Positions 36,555-45,489 of a stretch of DNA of 64,000 nucleotides are shown here, piece after piece. Within the stretch, counting starts at the first letter, position 1, and each line of letters starts with the position of its first letter. The DNA comes from Yoonia sp. G8-12 (GTDB lineage Bacteria > Pseudomonadota > Alphaproteobacteria > Rhodobacterales > Rhodobacteraceae), in assembly GCF_038443675.1 (NCBI RefSeq), contig NZ_CP151762.1, positions 1,364,001-1,428,000 on the forward strand. The letters run 5' to 3'. The position numbers and the translations under genes were made by a program. Below the pieces are notes generated by a model. It had not been told where the DNA came from and did no database searches. It saw nothing but the letters and a program-made list of their open reading frames with translations.

Positions 36555-37754
36555 ATGGTTTTCTGGATTGTTTGCGCTGCTCTGACACTTGCTGTGACGG
36601 CACTGATGGTGACCCCTCTCTTGCGGCCCAAAGAGATCGGCGACGACAATCCCGATATCGCCATCTACCGCGCCCAGCTGGAAGAAATCGACCGCGATCT
36701 TGAACGGCAGTTGCTGGAACCCGAAGAGGCCGAACGTGCGCGCGCCGAAGTGGCCCGCCGCCTGCTGGCCGCAAACAACGCTGCTGTGAAACCAACGGTA
36801 ACATCCAAACCCAACCGCTGGCTGCCCGCAACCATCATCTTGGTAATGCTGGGCTCGGGGTTTGGCACCTATCAGATTATCGGCGCGCCGGGGTATCCGG
36901 ACATGCCATTGCAAGCCCGCCTTGCCGATAGCGAAGAGCGCCGCGCAAACCGCCCCGCGCAGGCCGCATTGGAAGCCGCCGCACCTGTACCGCCCGCCGC
37001 GGATGTGCCGGATGAATATCGCACAGCGGTGGACCAGCTGCGCCTTCTCGCGCCCACCCGCCCTGATGATCTTGAGGCGTGGTCGCGGCTGACCATGGCC
37101 GAAGTCGAATTGCGCAATTATGCAGGCGCCGCTTCCGCTCAGGAACAAGTGATCGCGATCAAAGGTGATGCGGCCGAAACCCTTGATCTGCAACGTCTGC
37201 TGGATCTCAAAGTTGTTGCAGCGGGTGGTTTTGTGTCACCCGAGGCCGAAGAGGTCATTGGCCGGATTCTGGAAGAAAACCCCGGAAATATCGCAGCGCG
37301 CTACTATCTTGGCGCGCTTTATAACCAGACAGACCGCCCTGATCTGGCCTTGCAACTGTGGCGCCAGATTATCGAAAACGGCGATCCAGCCAATTTCCAC
37401 GTCGCCAGCGCACGCGCACAGGTTGGCGATGCGGCCTTCCGCGCCGGTGTTGAATACGCCCTGCCAGAGGCGCGCGGTCCGTCGTTTGAACAAATGGATG
37501 CCGCACAGGACATGTCCGAAGAAGACCGCCAAGCCATGATCGGCGGGATGGTGTCGGGCCTTGCCGAACGTTTGGCAACCGACGGTGGCCCCGCCGAGGA
37601 CTGGGCCCGCCTGATCCGCGCCTATGGCGTGCTGGGCAACCAAGAGGCCGCGCGCACGGTCTGGACCGAGGCGCAGCAAGTCTTTGTCAGCAGCATGCGC
37701 GGTATGGAAATCCTGACCAACGCCGCCCGCGATGCAGGCGTTTTGGAGGAATGA
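36555..37754 (+). CDS. ccmI: Cytochrome c biogenesis protein CcmI (CycH)
   Basis: A 399-residue protein with two N-terminal helices (VFWIVCAALTLAVTALMVTP; WLPATIILVMLGSGFGTYQI) flanking a cytoplasmic leucine-zipper-like helix rich in Glu and Arg (QLEEIDRDLERQLLEPEEAE), then a periplasmic TPR domain. CcmI binds the C-terminus of apocytochrome c and delivers it to CcmF/CcmH. ATG 36555 is preferred over TTG 36552. The rest of the ccm set (ABCDG) is at 837-3540; ccmF, ccmH and ccmE are not in the window. It overlaps ruvX by 4 bp. Confidence 0.9.
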   Translation: MVFWIVCAALTLAVTALMVTPLLRPKEIGDDNPDIAIYRAQLEEIDRDLERQLLEPEEAERARAEVARRLLAANNAAVKPTVTSKPNRWLPATIILVMLGSGFGTYQIIGAPGYPDMPLQARLADSEERRANRPAQAALEAAAPVPPAADVPDEYRTAVDQLRLLAPTRPDDLEAWSRLTMAEVELRNYAGAASAQEQVIAIKGDAAETLDLQRLLDLKVVAAGGFVSPEAEEVIGRILEENPGNIAARYYLGALYNQTDRPDLALQLWRQIIENGDPANFHVASARAQVGDAAFRAGVEYALPEARGPSFEQMDAAQDMSEEDRQAMIGGMVSGLAERLATDGGPAEDWARLIRAYGVLGNQEAARTVWTEAQQVFVSSMRGMEILTNAARDAGVLEE

Positions 37755-38227
37755 TCTGCGACACGCCTGAGGATTTCGTCACACAGATACCGGCGATGGG
37801 CGCGATTGCGGGGCTTGATCTTGGGACCGTCACAATCGGCGTTGCCGTCTCGGATGTCATGCGCTCGGTCGCGACCCCGCTCGAGACGATCAAGCGCAAA
37901 AAATTCGGGCTCGATGCCGCCAAGCTGCTGGAATTGACCACGCACCGCCTTGTCACGGGCCTTGTGCTTGGCCTGCCAAGGAACATGGACGGATCAGAGG
38001 GGCCGCGCTGTCAGGCCACCCGCGCCTTTGCGCGCAATCTCGAAAAGCTGACCCCCCTGCCCATCACCTTCTGGGACGAGCGTTTGTCCACCGTCGCCGC
38101 CGAACGCGCACTGCTTGAGGCGGATACGTCACGCAAACGTCGCGCCGAGGTGATCGACCATGTTGCCGCAGGGTATATTCTGCAAGGTATGCTAGACCGT
38201 ATGGCGCATCTAAGGAATCACCCGTGA
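37751..38227 (+). CDS. ruvX: Putative pre-16S rRNA nuclease / Holliday junction resolvase RuvX (YqgF)
   Basis: A 158-residue RNase H-fold nuclease: GAIAGLDLGTVTIGVAVSD (catalytic Asp in LDLG), TGLVLGLPRNMDGSEGP and the C-terminal TFWDERLSTVAAERALLE with DHVAAGYILQG. YqgF/RuvX trims the 5' end of 16S rRNA and has been linked to junction resolution. Coupled to ccmI through an ATGA overlap and overlapping the DUF1289 gene by 4 bp. Confidence 0.93.
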   Translation: MICDTPEDFVTQIPAMGAIAGLDLGTVTIGVAVSDVMRSVATPLETIKRKKFGLDAAKLLELTTHRLVTGLVLGLPRNMDGSEGPRCQATRAFARNLEKLTPLPITFWDERLSTVAAERALLEADTSRKRRAEVIDHVAAGYILQGMLDRMAHLRNHP

Positions 38228-38469
38228 GCAAACCTGAAAACACCGATCACATCTGGTCGCGCGCCGAGATCGAAAGCCCCTGCATCAAGATCTGCGTGAT
38301 CGAACCCAAAAGCCGCCTTTGCACAGGCTGTCTGCGCACGATTGACGAAATCGGCGCATGGTCGCGAATGACGGCTGAGGCACGGTCCGCGGTGATGGCC
38401 GAACTGCCCACACGCGCGGGCCAGATCACCAAACGGCGCGGTGGGCGGGCAGCACGGCTCAAGTCCTAG
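38224..38469 (+). CDS. DUF1289 domain protein
   Basis: An 81-residue protein starting at GTG 38224. SPCIKICVIEPKSRLCTGCL and RTIDEIGAWSRMT are the DUF1289 signature, with four conserved cysteines that probably bind a metal. Function unknown. It overlaps the end of ruvX by 4 bp and is likely co-translated. Confidence 0.87.
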   Translation: MSKPENTDHIWSRAEIESPCIKICVIEPKSRLCTGCLRTIDEIGAWSRMTAEARSAVMAELPTRAGQITKRRGGRAARLKS

Positions 38470-38546
38470 ATCGTCTTTTCTGTGCGGTGGTCGCAGATCA
38501 GGTATTTTGCAAGGTCTGCTTTGCGGGACGAAGGGGACTTTCGCGC

Positions 38547-38864
38547 TCAACGACCGGGCGTCCGCTCTTCGTCCTTGGAAAAGTCTTGTTCAACCGCGCG
38601 TTTTAAGAAACCAATTGCAGTAGCCGACATCTGCCGGCTTCTGCCGTACTTGATCACGAAGTTTGAAACGAAGAGGCCTAGTTCCTCCAACTCTTGGTGT
38701 TGCCGATAATCGCGGTCCATATAGTCCGTCGCACAGATTTCTCCAATTCGTTGTAACGTTTCAAATAAGCGATCATCTCGACGAGCAAACTCCAAGAACT
38801 CGCGTGTCTGTTGTTCAGTCAATGGATTGCTGTTCAAATATTCTGAAACAATTAGCCCTTCCAT
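38547..38864 (-). CDS. Small protein of unknown function
   Basis: A 105-residue, soluble, probably helical protein (MEGLIVSEYLNSNPLTEQQT, REFLEFARRDDRLFETLQRI, ELEELGLFVSNFVIKYGRSR). AAGGA 7 bp upstream supports the ATG at 38864; ORF extension to 38885 is not needed. Base composition is more AT-rich than the flanking genes and it stands alone and antisense to them, which hints at acquisition. No family recognised. Confidence 0.6.
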   Translation of the reverse strand: MEGLIVSEYLNSNPLTEQQTREFLEFARRDDRLFETLQRIGEICATDYMDRDYRQHQELEELGLFVSNFVIKYGRSRQMSATAIGFLKRAVEQDFSKDEERTPGR

Positions 38865-39020
38865 ACCGTATTCCTTCTCACACATTGGTCTTTACGCAAC
38901 GCCCAGCACTGATCCGCGTGTTCTGCATTCTAGATAGCAGACCTTCGCGCATTGCGCAGCATCCTGACGATTTGGGCTCAAACCGGACCTATCCCGCGAT
39001 CAGCCAGATCGCTCAATGCA

Positions 39021-39980
39021 TCAGGTCTTTTTTGCGTGCAATATCCGCCCGATGACATTCATCAACAACTGCGCCGCCAGCGTCGATGTGGACCCGCTGT
39101 GATCGTAATCAGGGGCCACTTCGACCAGATCCAGCCCCACGATTTTGCCGCGTTTCGCCAGACCTGCGAGCAATTCCAGCACTTCGTAGTAGATGAATCC
39201 GCCGTGGCTTGGCGTGCCTGTGCCCGGTGCGATGGACGGATCAAAGGCGTCGATATCAACAGTCACGTAGTACTGCACGTCCGCAGGGATGCGTTCCAAC
39301 ATTGCACCAACCCCCATCGCACGAAACTGGCGCACCGACTGAATATCCGACCCCATTTTGCGCGCGTCCTCATAGCCGTCTTTGGCGGTAGAGGATACGT
39401 TGCGAATACCGATCTGGCTTAGCCCCGTGACATAATCCTTCTCGGCCGCGCGACGCATCGGATTGCCGTGTCCAAAGCGCACGCCGTGGCGTTCATCCAC
39501 GAAATCAAGATGGGCATCAATCTGGACCACATGGATCGGCCCTTGATCGTCAAAAGCGTTGATGCAGGGGATATTCACCGAATGATCGCCGCCCAGCACC
39601 ACAGGAATCGCACCGGCAGCAAGGATTTTGCGCACGCCGAATTCAATATTCGCATGGCTTTGCACTGTATCGGTATGCACGATATCCGCGTCCCCGATAT
39701 CCACGATCGTCACCTCGCCTGGGTCGAGATAGGTGATGTCATCCTCATGGTCGTAGGCCCCCGCATGGCCAAAGGAAAACAGGGTCGAGGCCTCGCGGAT
39801 CGCACGCGGCCCCATGCGCGCACCTGACCGCCACTGTGTTCCGGCATCAAACGGCGCGCCCATGACCGCAACATCGGCATTGATCGCGTCCCAATCGGCG
39901 ACGTAGGGGAATTTTCCAAAGGTGCAGATGCCCACAAACGGCAAATTCAGCCGCCCGCCTTCATAGCCATGATTTGCCAT
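39021..39980 (-). CDS. speB: Agmatinase (ureohydrolase family)
   Basis: A 319-residue ureohydrolase. The binuclear manganese ligands lie in VVLGGDHSVN, QIDAHLDFVDERHG and TVDIDAFDPSIAPGTGTPSH. The overall sequence fits agmatinase (agmatine to putrescine and urea), although related guanidino-acid hydrolases share these motifs. Upstream is an intergenic 77 bp and then the ABC ATPase of Fe(III)/polyamine type on the same strand. Confidence 0.85.
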   Translation of the reverse strand: MANHGYEGGRLNLPFVGICTFGKFPYVADWDAINADVAVMGAPFDAGTQWRSGARMGPRAIREASTLFSFGHAGAYDHEDDITYLDPGEVTIVDIGDADIVHTDTVQSHANIEFGVRKILAAGAIPVVLGGDHSVNIPCINAFDDQGPIHVVQIDAHLDFVDERHGVRFGHGNPMRRAAEKDYVTGLSQIGIRNVSSTAKDGYEDARKMGSDIQSVRQFRAMGVGAMLERIPADVQYYVTVDIDAFDPSIAPGTGTPSHGGFIYYEVLELLAGLAKRGKIVGLDLVEVAPDYDHSGSTSTLAAQLLMNVIGRILHAKKT

Positions 39981-40057
39981 ATCCGGTGCCTTTCATGTGT
40001 CGGGTTCAGGGGAACTATGGCCGATCTCGAACGGCGCTGTAAGGGCAATCTTCGGCG

Positions 40058-41134
40058 CTAGCCGCCTGTGCGCGGAAACACAAAACACCTGTCACGCCGG
40101 ATCATCAGCCACAGCGGCATGCCGGGTTTGGGCAGGAACACCGACGGCACGATGGCCTTCAGGATCGAGCCGTCAAAATCCATGCGGAATTCCACAAGGC
40201 TGGAGGCGCCCATGAACCGCGCCCGTTCCACCACGCCGCGCGCGGCGGTGCCATCTTCCACTGTCGGGTTCGGGCCGCGTCCGGCGCGATCAAAGTCGAT
40301 TTTAAGGTGCTGGGGGCGGATCACGATATCCACCTCGGTCCCGTCAGGCACGCCAGGGGCAAGGAATTGGCCAAAGGGCGTGTCCGTCAGCGCCCCTTCA
40401 ACACGGCCCTTCAATACGTTGATATCACTAAAGAAAGCCGCCGCAGCCTTATCTTTCGGCGTGTTGTAGATGTTATAGGGCGCGCCCCGCTGCACGATCT
40501 TGCCATTGCGCATCAGCGCGATTTCATCGGCCATGCGCATCGCCTCGCCCGGCTCATGTGTGACCAGCAATACGGCGGTCCCTTCGCTTTTGAGCACTTC
40601 CAGCGTTTCGTCACGGATATCATCGCGCAGACGGTCATCAAGACCAGAAAACGGCTCATCCATCAGCATGATGCGCGGGCGTGGTGCCAGCGCACGGGCC
40701 AGTGCGATCCGCTGCTGTTCACCGCCCGAGAGCTGATGGGGATAATCGTCGATATGCGCGCCCATGCCGACCTTGGCCAGCAATTCATGCACGCGGTCGG
40801 TTACTTTCCCGCCTTTGAGCCCGAACGCTACGTTCTGCGCGACCGTCAGGTGAGGAAAAAGGGCAAAGTCCTGAAACATCAGGCCGATATGCCGCTGCTC
40901 GGGGGGCAGCGTGAAATCACCATCACAGACCATATTGCCATCCACATGGATCGCGCCGCCGTCTTGTTTTTCGACCCCTGCGATAATGCGCAATGTGGTT
41001 GATTTGCCGCAACCAGACGGACCCAGCAGACAGGTCACCTGCCCCGGCATCACTGTCAGGCTTACATCATCAACAACACGGCGACCGCCAAAGTTTTTGA
41101 CAATGTTTTTGATCTCAAGGCGGGGGGCTTGCAT
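40058..41134 (-). CDS. ABC transporter ATPase, Fe(III)/polyamine (FbpC/PotA) type
   Basis: A 358-residue ATPase. Walker A GPSGCGKSTTLRIIAG, Q-loop FQDFALFPHLTVAQNV, signature LSGGEQQRIALARALA, Walker B RIMLMDEPFSGLD, H-loop LLVTHEPGEA and a C-terminal TOBE-like regulatory domain (DIVIRPQHLKIDF onward). The pattern fits FbpC-type iron(III) or PotA-type polyamine importers. No permease or binding protein gene is adjacent. The start at 41134 begins at MQAPRLEIKN; the ORF extension to 41185 is not family-like. Confidence 0.85.
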   Translation of the reverse strand: MQAPRLEIKNIVKNFGGRRVVDDVSLTVMPGQVTCLLGPSGCGKSTTLRIIAGVEKQDGGAIHVDGNMVCDGDFTLPPEQRHIGLMFQDFALFPHLTVAQNVAFGLKGGKVTDRVHELLAKVGMGAHIDDYPHQLSGGEQQRIALARALAPRPRIMLMDEPFSGLDDRLRDDIRDETLEVLKSEGTAVLLVTHEPGEAMRMADEIALMRNGKIVQRGAPYNIYNTPKDKAAAAFFSDINVLKGRVEGALTDTPFGQFLAPGVPDGTEVDIVIRPQHLKIDFDRAGRGPNPTVEDGTAARGVVERARFMGASSLVEFRMDFDGSILKAIVPSVFLPKPGMPLWLMIRRDRCFVFPRTGG

Positions 41135-41242
41135 AGGGGGTGCGGTATCCCTGACGAAAACTATTGGGTATAGCGCACCTACCAACAGTTGCGCGGCGGG
41201 GCAAGGTCCGCACCCTGCCCTGCCGCAAGTCTTTTGAACGGA

Positions 41243-42022
41243 TCAGATGGTCGCGTTGATCGCGCCACCGTCCAGAACAATATTCTGTCCGACGATAAAG
41301 CCCGCGTGGTTCGAGCACAGGAACGCGCACATTGCGCCGAATTCTGCGGCCGTGCCATAACGGCGGGCGGGAATTGTCGCCTGACGCTGGGCTTTGGCGG
41401 CATCAATATCAATGCCCTGCGCCTTGGCCACACCGGTATCGAGGCTCACTGCGCGGTCCGTCGCGTGAATGCCCGGCAGCATGTTGTTGATGTTCACACC
41501 AAACTCGGCCACCTGACGCGCGGTACCCGCTGCATAGCCGGTCAGACCCGCACGCGCAGAATTCGACAGGCCCAGTTGCGGGATCGGCGCCTTCACAGAA
41601 CCCGAAGTGATGTTCACGACACGGCCCCAGCCCTTGTCGATCATGCCGGGCATCAGCGCCTTCATCAGCGCAATGGGGGCCAGCATATTGGCATCAAGGG
41701 CTGCGATGAAATCATCGCGGTCCCAATCAGACCACAGACCCGGAGGTGGACCACCGGCATTATTGACCAGAATATCAACGCCCTGCGCCTCTTTGAGCAG
41801 CGCATCGCGGCCGTCTTGCGTCGCTACATCTGCCGCAACGGTCACGACATCAACGCCGTATTTGCTGCGGATCTCTGCTGCTGCCGCTTCAAGCGCCTCG
41901 GCGCCGCGCGCGTTCATGACAAGATTGACGCCCGCCTCTGCCAAGGCTTCGGCGCACCCGCGCCCCAAACCCTTTGATGATGCACAAACCAGCGCGCGCT
42001 TTCCTTTGATCCCAAGATCCAT
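41243..42022 (-). CDS. SDR family oxidoreductase
   Basis: A 259-residue short-chain dehydrogenase/reductase. Cofactor motif ALVCASSKGLGRGCAEALAE (TGxxxGxG variant), DILVNNAGGPPPG, and the C-terminal FIVGQNIVLDGGAI are typical. The usual catalytic YxxxK is not evident where expected: after the Ser of NITSGSVKAP the sequence is LGLSNSARAGLTGYA, so the Tyr is replaced. This is a feature of a recognised divergent SDR group. Substrate unknown. AAGGGACG precedes the ATG at 42022. Confidence 0.85.
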   Translation of the reverse strand: MDLGIKGKRALVCASSKGLGRGCAEALAEAGVNLVMNARGAEALEAAAAEIRSKYGVDVVTVAADVATQDGRDALLKEAQGVDILVNNAGGPPPGLWSDWDRDDFIAALDANMLAPIALMKALMPGMIDKGWGRVVNITSGSVKAPIPQLGLSNSARAGLTGYAAGTARQVAEFGVNINNMLPGIHATDRAVSLDTGVAKAQGIDIDAAKAQRQATIPARRYGTAAEFGAMCAFLCSNHAGFIVGQNIVLDGGAINATI

Positions 42023-42145
42023 GATGTCGTCCCTTTTGTATTGATTGCCGGTCATCTAGCACTGCTACACCCCTTGGGCAAATGAAAGGCACAACTTTGC
42101 AATCGTGCTTGGCCTGAGGGCAAAGCCGGTGTAACCCCAACTGCC

Positions 42146-43108
42146 ATGAACCAGCGCCCAATCACTGTCGATATCTTCCCCGCGGCCAAGGTGATCGCCA
42201 GCGATGGCGTGACCAAAGGCGATACGCTCTCGTTCGCCGACGAACTGGTTATGGATGATGTTTTTCGGATTGACGCGGATGCCACATTGGTGCCGCTCAA
42301 CCTCGTGACAGAAAACAACGCACTGCGCCGCGCGGATGCCGCTGGCAATATCGTGCATCTGGATAGTTGCCTGACGCTGATGGCCCCAGAAGGCGACACC
42401 CATGAGGCCCTGATTCTGGTCGAGGTCGAAGACGACAGCGTGGCCGAGATTTTCCTGCTCCCGCTGGGCGAACTGCGGCCTGCGGTTGACTACCGCCTTG
42501 TCGGTCTGGCGCGTCACACAGCAACGCGCCGCTTTGCTGAGGCCGCCAGCGGATCGTTCGGGCGTGGCACGCGCATCACCATGCATGACGGACACATGCG
42601 CCCGATTGAAACGCTGGCCGCCGGGGATATGGTCCTGACCCGCGACGCAGGAAAACAACCGATCCGCCATATCGGGCAGGCTACGATGCGCGCCTCGGGT
42701 AGCTTTGCGCCGGTTGTGATCACCAAGGGGGCGTTGCACAACGACGCCGATCTGGTGGTGCGCCCCGATCACCGCCTTTTCATCTATCAACGACAGGACC
42801 ATTTCGGTGCTGGCCGCGCCGAGGTTCTGATCAAAGCGCGGCATCTGGTGGATCACAAGACAGTGCTGCGGCGACGCGGCGGGTTCGTGGACTACTTTCA
42901 GCTGATCTTTGACGAACACCACATCATCTATGCCGAAGGGATCGCGGCCGAGTCGCACCTGATCAGCGCGCAGACGCGGCACGGCCTGCCACCGGGGATA
43001 TCATCGCCCGATCACGCACATCGGCCGCATCTGGATTACGAGGTCAAGAACAGCCTGATCCCGCCACGCCAAGCGGTGTCTTTACTGCGCAAGGCGTCAA
43101 CGCGCTAA
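42146..43108 (+). CDS. Hint-domain protein (Hint_2 type), cysteine replaced
   Basis: A 320-residue protein of a type frequent in Rhodobacteraceae. The C-terminal half (about residues 135-300) has the Hint/intein-like core: GSFGRGTRITMHDGHMRPIE, TLAAGDMVLTRDAGKQPIRHIG, then LVVRPDHRLFIY and HHIIYAEGIAAESH. Most family members begin the Hint motif with CF..GT; here the same place reads SFGRGT, so the nucleophilic cysteine needed for splicing or cleavage is Ser. The N-terminal half is unrecognised. It could be an inactive or Ser-based member. No secretion signal is obvious. Confidence 0.75.
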   Translation: MNQRPITVDIFPAAKVIASDGVTKGDTLSFADELVMDDVFRIDADATLVPLNLVTENNALRRADAAGNIVHLDSCLTLMAPEGDTHEALILVEVEDDSVAEIFLLPLGELRPAVDYRLVGLARHTATRRFAEAASGSFGRGTRITMHDGHMRPIETLAAGDMVLTRDAGKQPIRHIGQATMRASGSFAPVVITKGALHNDADLVVRPDHRLFIYQRQDHFGAGRAEVLIKARHLVDHKTVLRRRGGFVDYFQLIFDEHHIIYAEGIAAESHLISAQTRHGLPPGISSPDHAHRPHLDYEVKNSLIPPRQAVSLLRKASTR

Positions 43109-43126
43109 AGCCACGCCTGCCCTATC

Positions 43127-43726
43127 TCATGGGCTGACCGCTTCGAGTGCGATTACAACTGTCCCGTCTCTGATCGTGCCGTCGTGATCGACCTGCGCTT
43201 CCAGATCACCCCCAGCAAAAGCCGACACAGGGTTGCCCAGCAAAACCCCCGTCATCACCCCAGCAAAGCCAAGCGTTTGCCCTGCACCACTCAGTTCCCC
43301 CGCGTATGTCAGCGGCATATCCTGTCCAACCGCGGTACTTTGCAAATCAATCACGCCGCCATAATCTGCAATGTCTGCGCCCGCGCGCGCCCCGAACACG
43401 TTTGTGACGGCCCCTTGTGCGGCACTCGTGTCGAAATCAATCTGCAAGTCCGCATCCCCAAACAGGACAAGCGGGTCGGTCCCGATCTCGATCCGCAGTG
43501 TCGCAAAACCCGCAAGTGATAGCGCGCCAGTTGTCGGAACACTGTCATCCGCCGTCATGTCCATGCCCATAACGCCTGCCCCTGGATCACCCAGAACGCG
43601 TAGTTTCTGTGCCTCGTAGATATCCAGCCGGGTCAGGCGCGGATCAATTCCGCCACCCCCACCGCCGCTGCCGCCGCAGGCCGCAAGCCAGAGCAGCAAA
43701 CAGATGGTCCTTAGATATGGTGTCAT
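43127..43726 (-). CDS. Lipoprotein of unknown function, copy near prfC
   Basis: A 199-residue lipoprotein: signal MTPYLRTICLLLWLAAC with the lipobox LAAC, then a poly-glycine linker GGSGGGGGGIDP and a beta-rich domain (GALSLAGFATLRIEIG, LVLFGDADLQIDFD). AAGGGGGC precedes the ATG at 43726. It shares the layout (lipobox, Gly-rich linker, then a beta-rich domain with a GDLQM/GDADLQ strand and IDFDTS or ASFSDD) with the gene at 45490-46095, on the other side of prfC. No function recognised; a TbpB-type beta-barrel likeness is speculative. Confidence 0.65.
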   Translation of the reverse strand: MTPYLRTICLLLWLAACGGSGGGGGGIDPRLTRLDIYEAQKLRVLGDPGAGVMGMDMTADDSVPTTGALSLAGFATLRIEIGTDPLVLFGDADLQIDFDTSAAQGAVTNVFGARAGADIADYGGVIDLQSTAVGQDMPLTYAGELSGAGQTLGFAGVMTGVLLGNPVSAFAGGDLEAQVDHDGTIRDGTVVIALEAVSP

Positions 43727-43827
43727 CGCAGCCCCCTTTAGCGATGCAATACCCGTCAAAGCCAAATCTTTGGTTAAGCGCACAGCCCCGATTGCCCTTT
43801 CGCGCCCGAGCGCATAAAGCGTGATGC

Positions 43828-45423
43828 ATGACAAATCGCCCTGACCTTCCCCCTGAAATCGCCCGCCGCCGGACCTTTGCGATCATTTCGCATCCCGACG
43901 CTGGCAAGACGACGCTGACGGAAAAGTTCCTGCTTTATGGTGGCGCTATTCAGATGGCCGGACAGGTGCGCGCCAAGGGCGAAGCACGGCGGACGCGGTC
44001 GGATTTCATGCAGATGGAAAAGGACCGGGGCATCTCTGTGTCCGCGTCGGCCATGTCGTTTGATTTCGAAAAGTACCGGTTCAACCTTGTTGATACCCCC
44101 GGTCACTCGGATTTTTCCGAAGATACCTATCGCACGCTGACCGCCGTGGATGCGGCCGTAATGGTGATCGACGGGGCCAAGGGTGTGGAAAGCCAGACCC
44201 AGAAACTGTTCGAGGTCTGCCGTCTGCGCGACCTTCCCATCTTGACGTTTTGCAACAAGATGGACCGCGAAAGCCGCGATACATTCGATATCATTGACGA
44301 AATCCAAGAAAACCTTGCGATTGATGTATCACCCGCATCCTGGCCCATCGGCGTCGGGCGCGAATTCATCGGGTGCTATGATATTTTGCGCGACAAGCTG
44401 GAATTGATGGACCGCGCGGATCGCAACAAGGTGGCCGAAAGCATCCAGATCAGCGGCTTGGATGATCCCAAACTGGCCGAACATGTGCCTGTGCATCTGC
44501 TTGAAAAGTTCCTTGAAGAGATCGAGATGGCCAAGGAATTGCTGCCAAAGCTTGATCCAGAGGCGCTCCTCAACGGCTCGATGACGCCGATCTGGTTCGG
44601 CTCTGCGATGAACTCATTCGGGGTCAAGGAACTGATGGACGGTCTGGCCACCTATGGCCCTGAGCCACAGGTGCAATCCGCGCAGCCGCGCAACATCGCG
44701 CCCGAGGAAAAGAACGTCACGGGTTTCGTGTTCAAAGTGCAGGCCAACATGGACCCCAAGCACCGCGACCGCGTGGCGTTTGTGCGTCTTGCATCGGGCC
44801 ATTTCGAACGCGGCATGAAGCTGACCCATGTGCGCTCCAAAAAACAGATGGCGATCACAAACCCCGTGCTGTTTCTTGCCGCCGACCGCGAATTGGCCGA
44901 AGAGGCATGGGCCGGCGACATTATCGGCATTCCCAACCACGGGCAGTTGCGCATCGGTGACACCCTGACCGAAGGCGAAGCGATCCGTGTCTCGGGCATC
45001 CCGTCTTTCGCCCCTGAACTGCTGCAAACCTGCCGCGCGGGCGATCCGATGAAGGCCAAGCACCTTGAAAAGGCGCTGATGCAGTTTGCCGAAGAAGGGG
45101 CGGCCAAAGTGTTCAAACCGACCTTTGGATCCGGCTTTATCGTGGGCGTCGTGGGGGCACTTCAATTCGAGGTGCTCGCCAGCCGGATCGAGCTGGAATA
45201 CGGGCTTCCGGTCCGGTTCGAGGCGTCGCAATTCACCTCGGCGCGCTGGGTGGCTGGCGATCAGACAGCGGTGGATAAATTCATCGCGGCCAACAAACAG
45301 CATATCGCCACAGATAACGATGGCGACACGGTGTACCTGACACGCCTGCAATGGGACATCGACCGCGTCGGGCGGGATTATCCGGATGTCACACTAACGG
45401 CAACAAAAGAGATGATGGTCTAG
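43828..45423 (+). CDS. prfC: Peptide chain release factor 3
   Basis: A 531-residue translational GTPase. G1 SHPDAGKTTLTEK, the RF3-typical EKDRGISVSASAMSFDF, G3 VDTPGHSDFSEDTYRTL, G4 FCNKMDRESRD, then domain 2 and the C-terminal part (GALQFEVLASRIELEYGLPV). RF3 recycles RF1/RF2 after termination. The ATG overlaps nothing; divergent from the lipoprotein gene at 43127-43726 by 101 bp. Confidence 0.97.
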   Translation: MTNRPDLPPEIARRRTFAIISHPDAGKTTLTEKFLLYGGAIQMAGQVRAKGEARRTRSDFMQMEKDRGISVSASAMSFDFEKYRFNLVDTPGHSDFSEDTYRTLTAVDAAVMVIDGAKGVESQTQKLFEVCRLRDLPILTFCNKMDRESRDTFDIIDEIQENLAIDVSPASWPIGVGREFIGCYDILRDKLELMDRADRNKVAESIQISGLDDPKLAEHVPVHLLEKFLEEIEMAKELLPKLDPEALLNGSMTPIWFGSAMNSFGVKELMDGLATYGPEPQVQSAQPRNIAPEEKNVTGFVFKVQANMDPKHRDRVAFVRLASGHFERGMKLTHVRSKKQMAITNPVLFLAADRELAEEAWAGDIIGIPNHGQLRIGDTLTEGEAIRVSGIPSFAPELLQTCRAGDPMKAKHLEKALMQFAEEGAAKVFKPTFGSGFIVGVVGALQFEVLASRIELEYGLPVRFEASQFTSARWVAGDQTAVDKFIAANKQHIATDNDGDTVYLTRLQWDIDRVGRDYPDVTLTATKEMMV

Positions 45424-45489
45424 CTAAAAGATTGTCTGGGCTCGATAAAATCGTTAACGAATCCTTAATGGTTAATATGGGATGACGTA

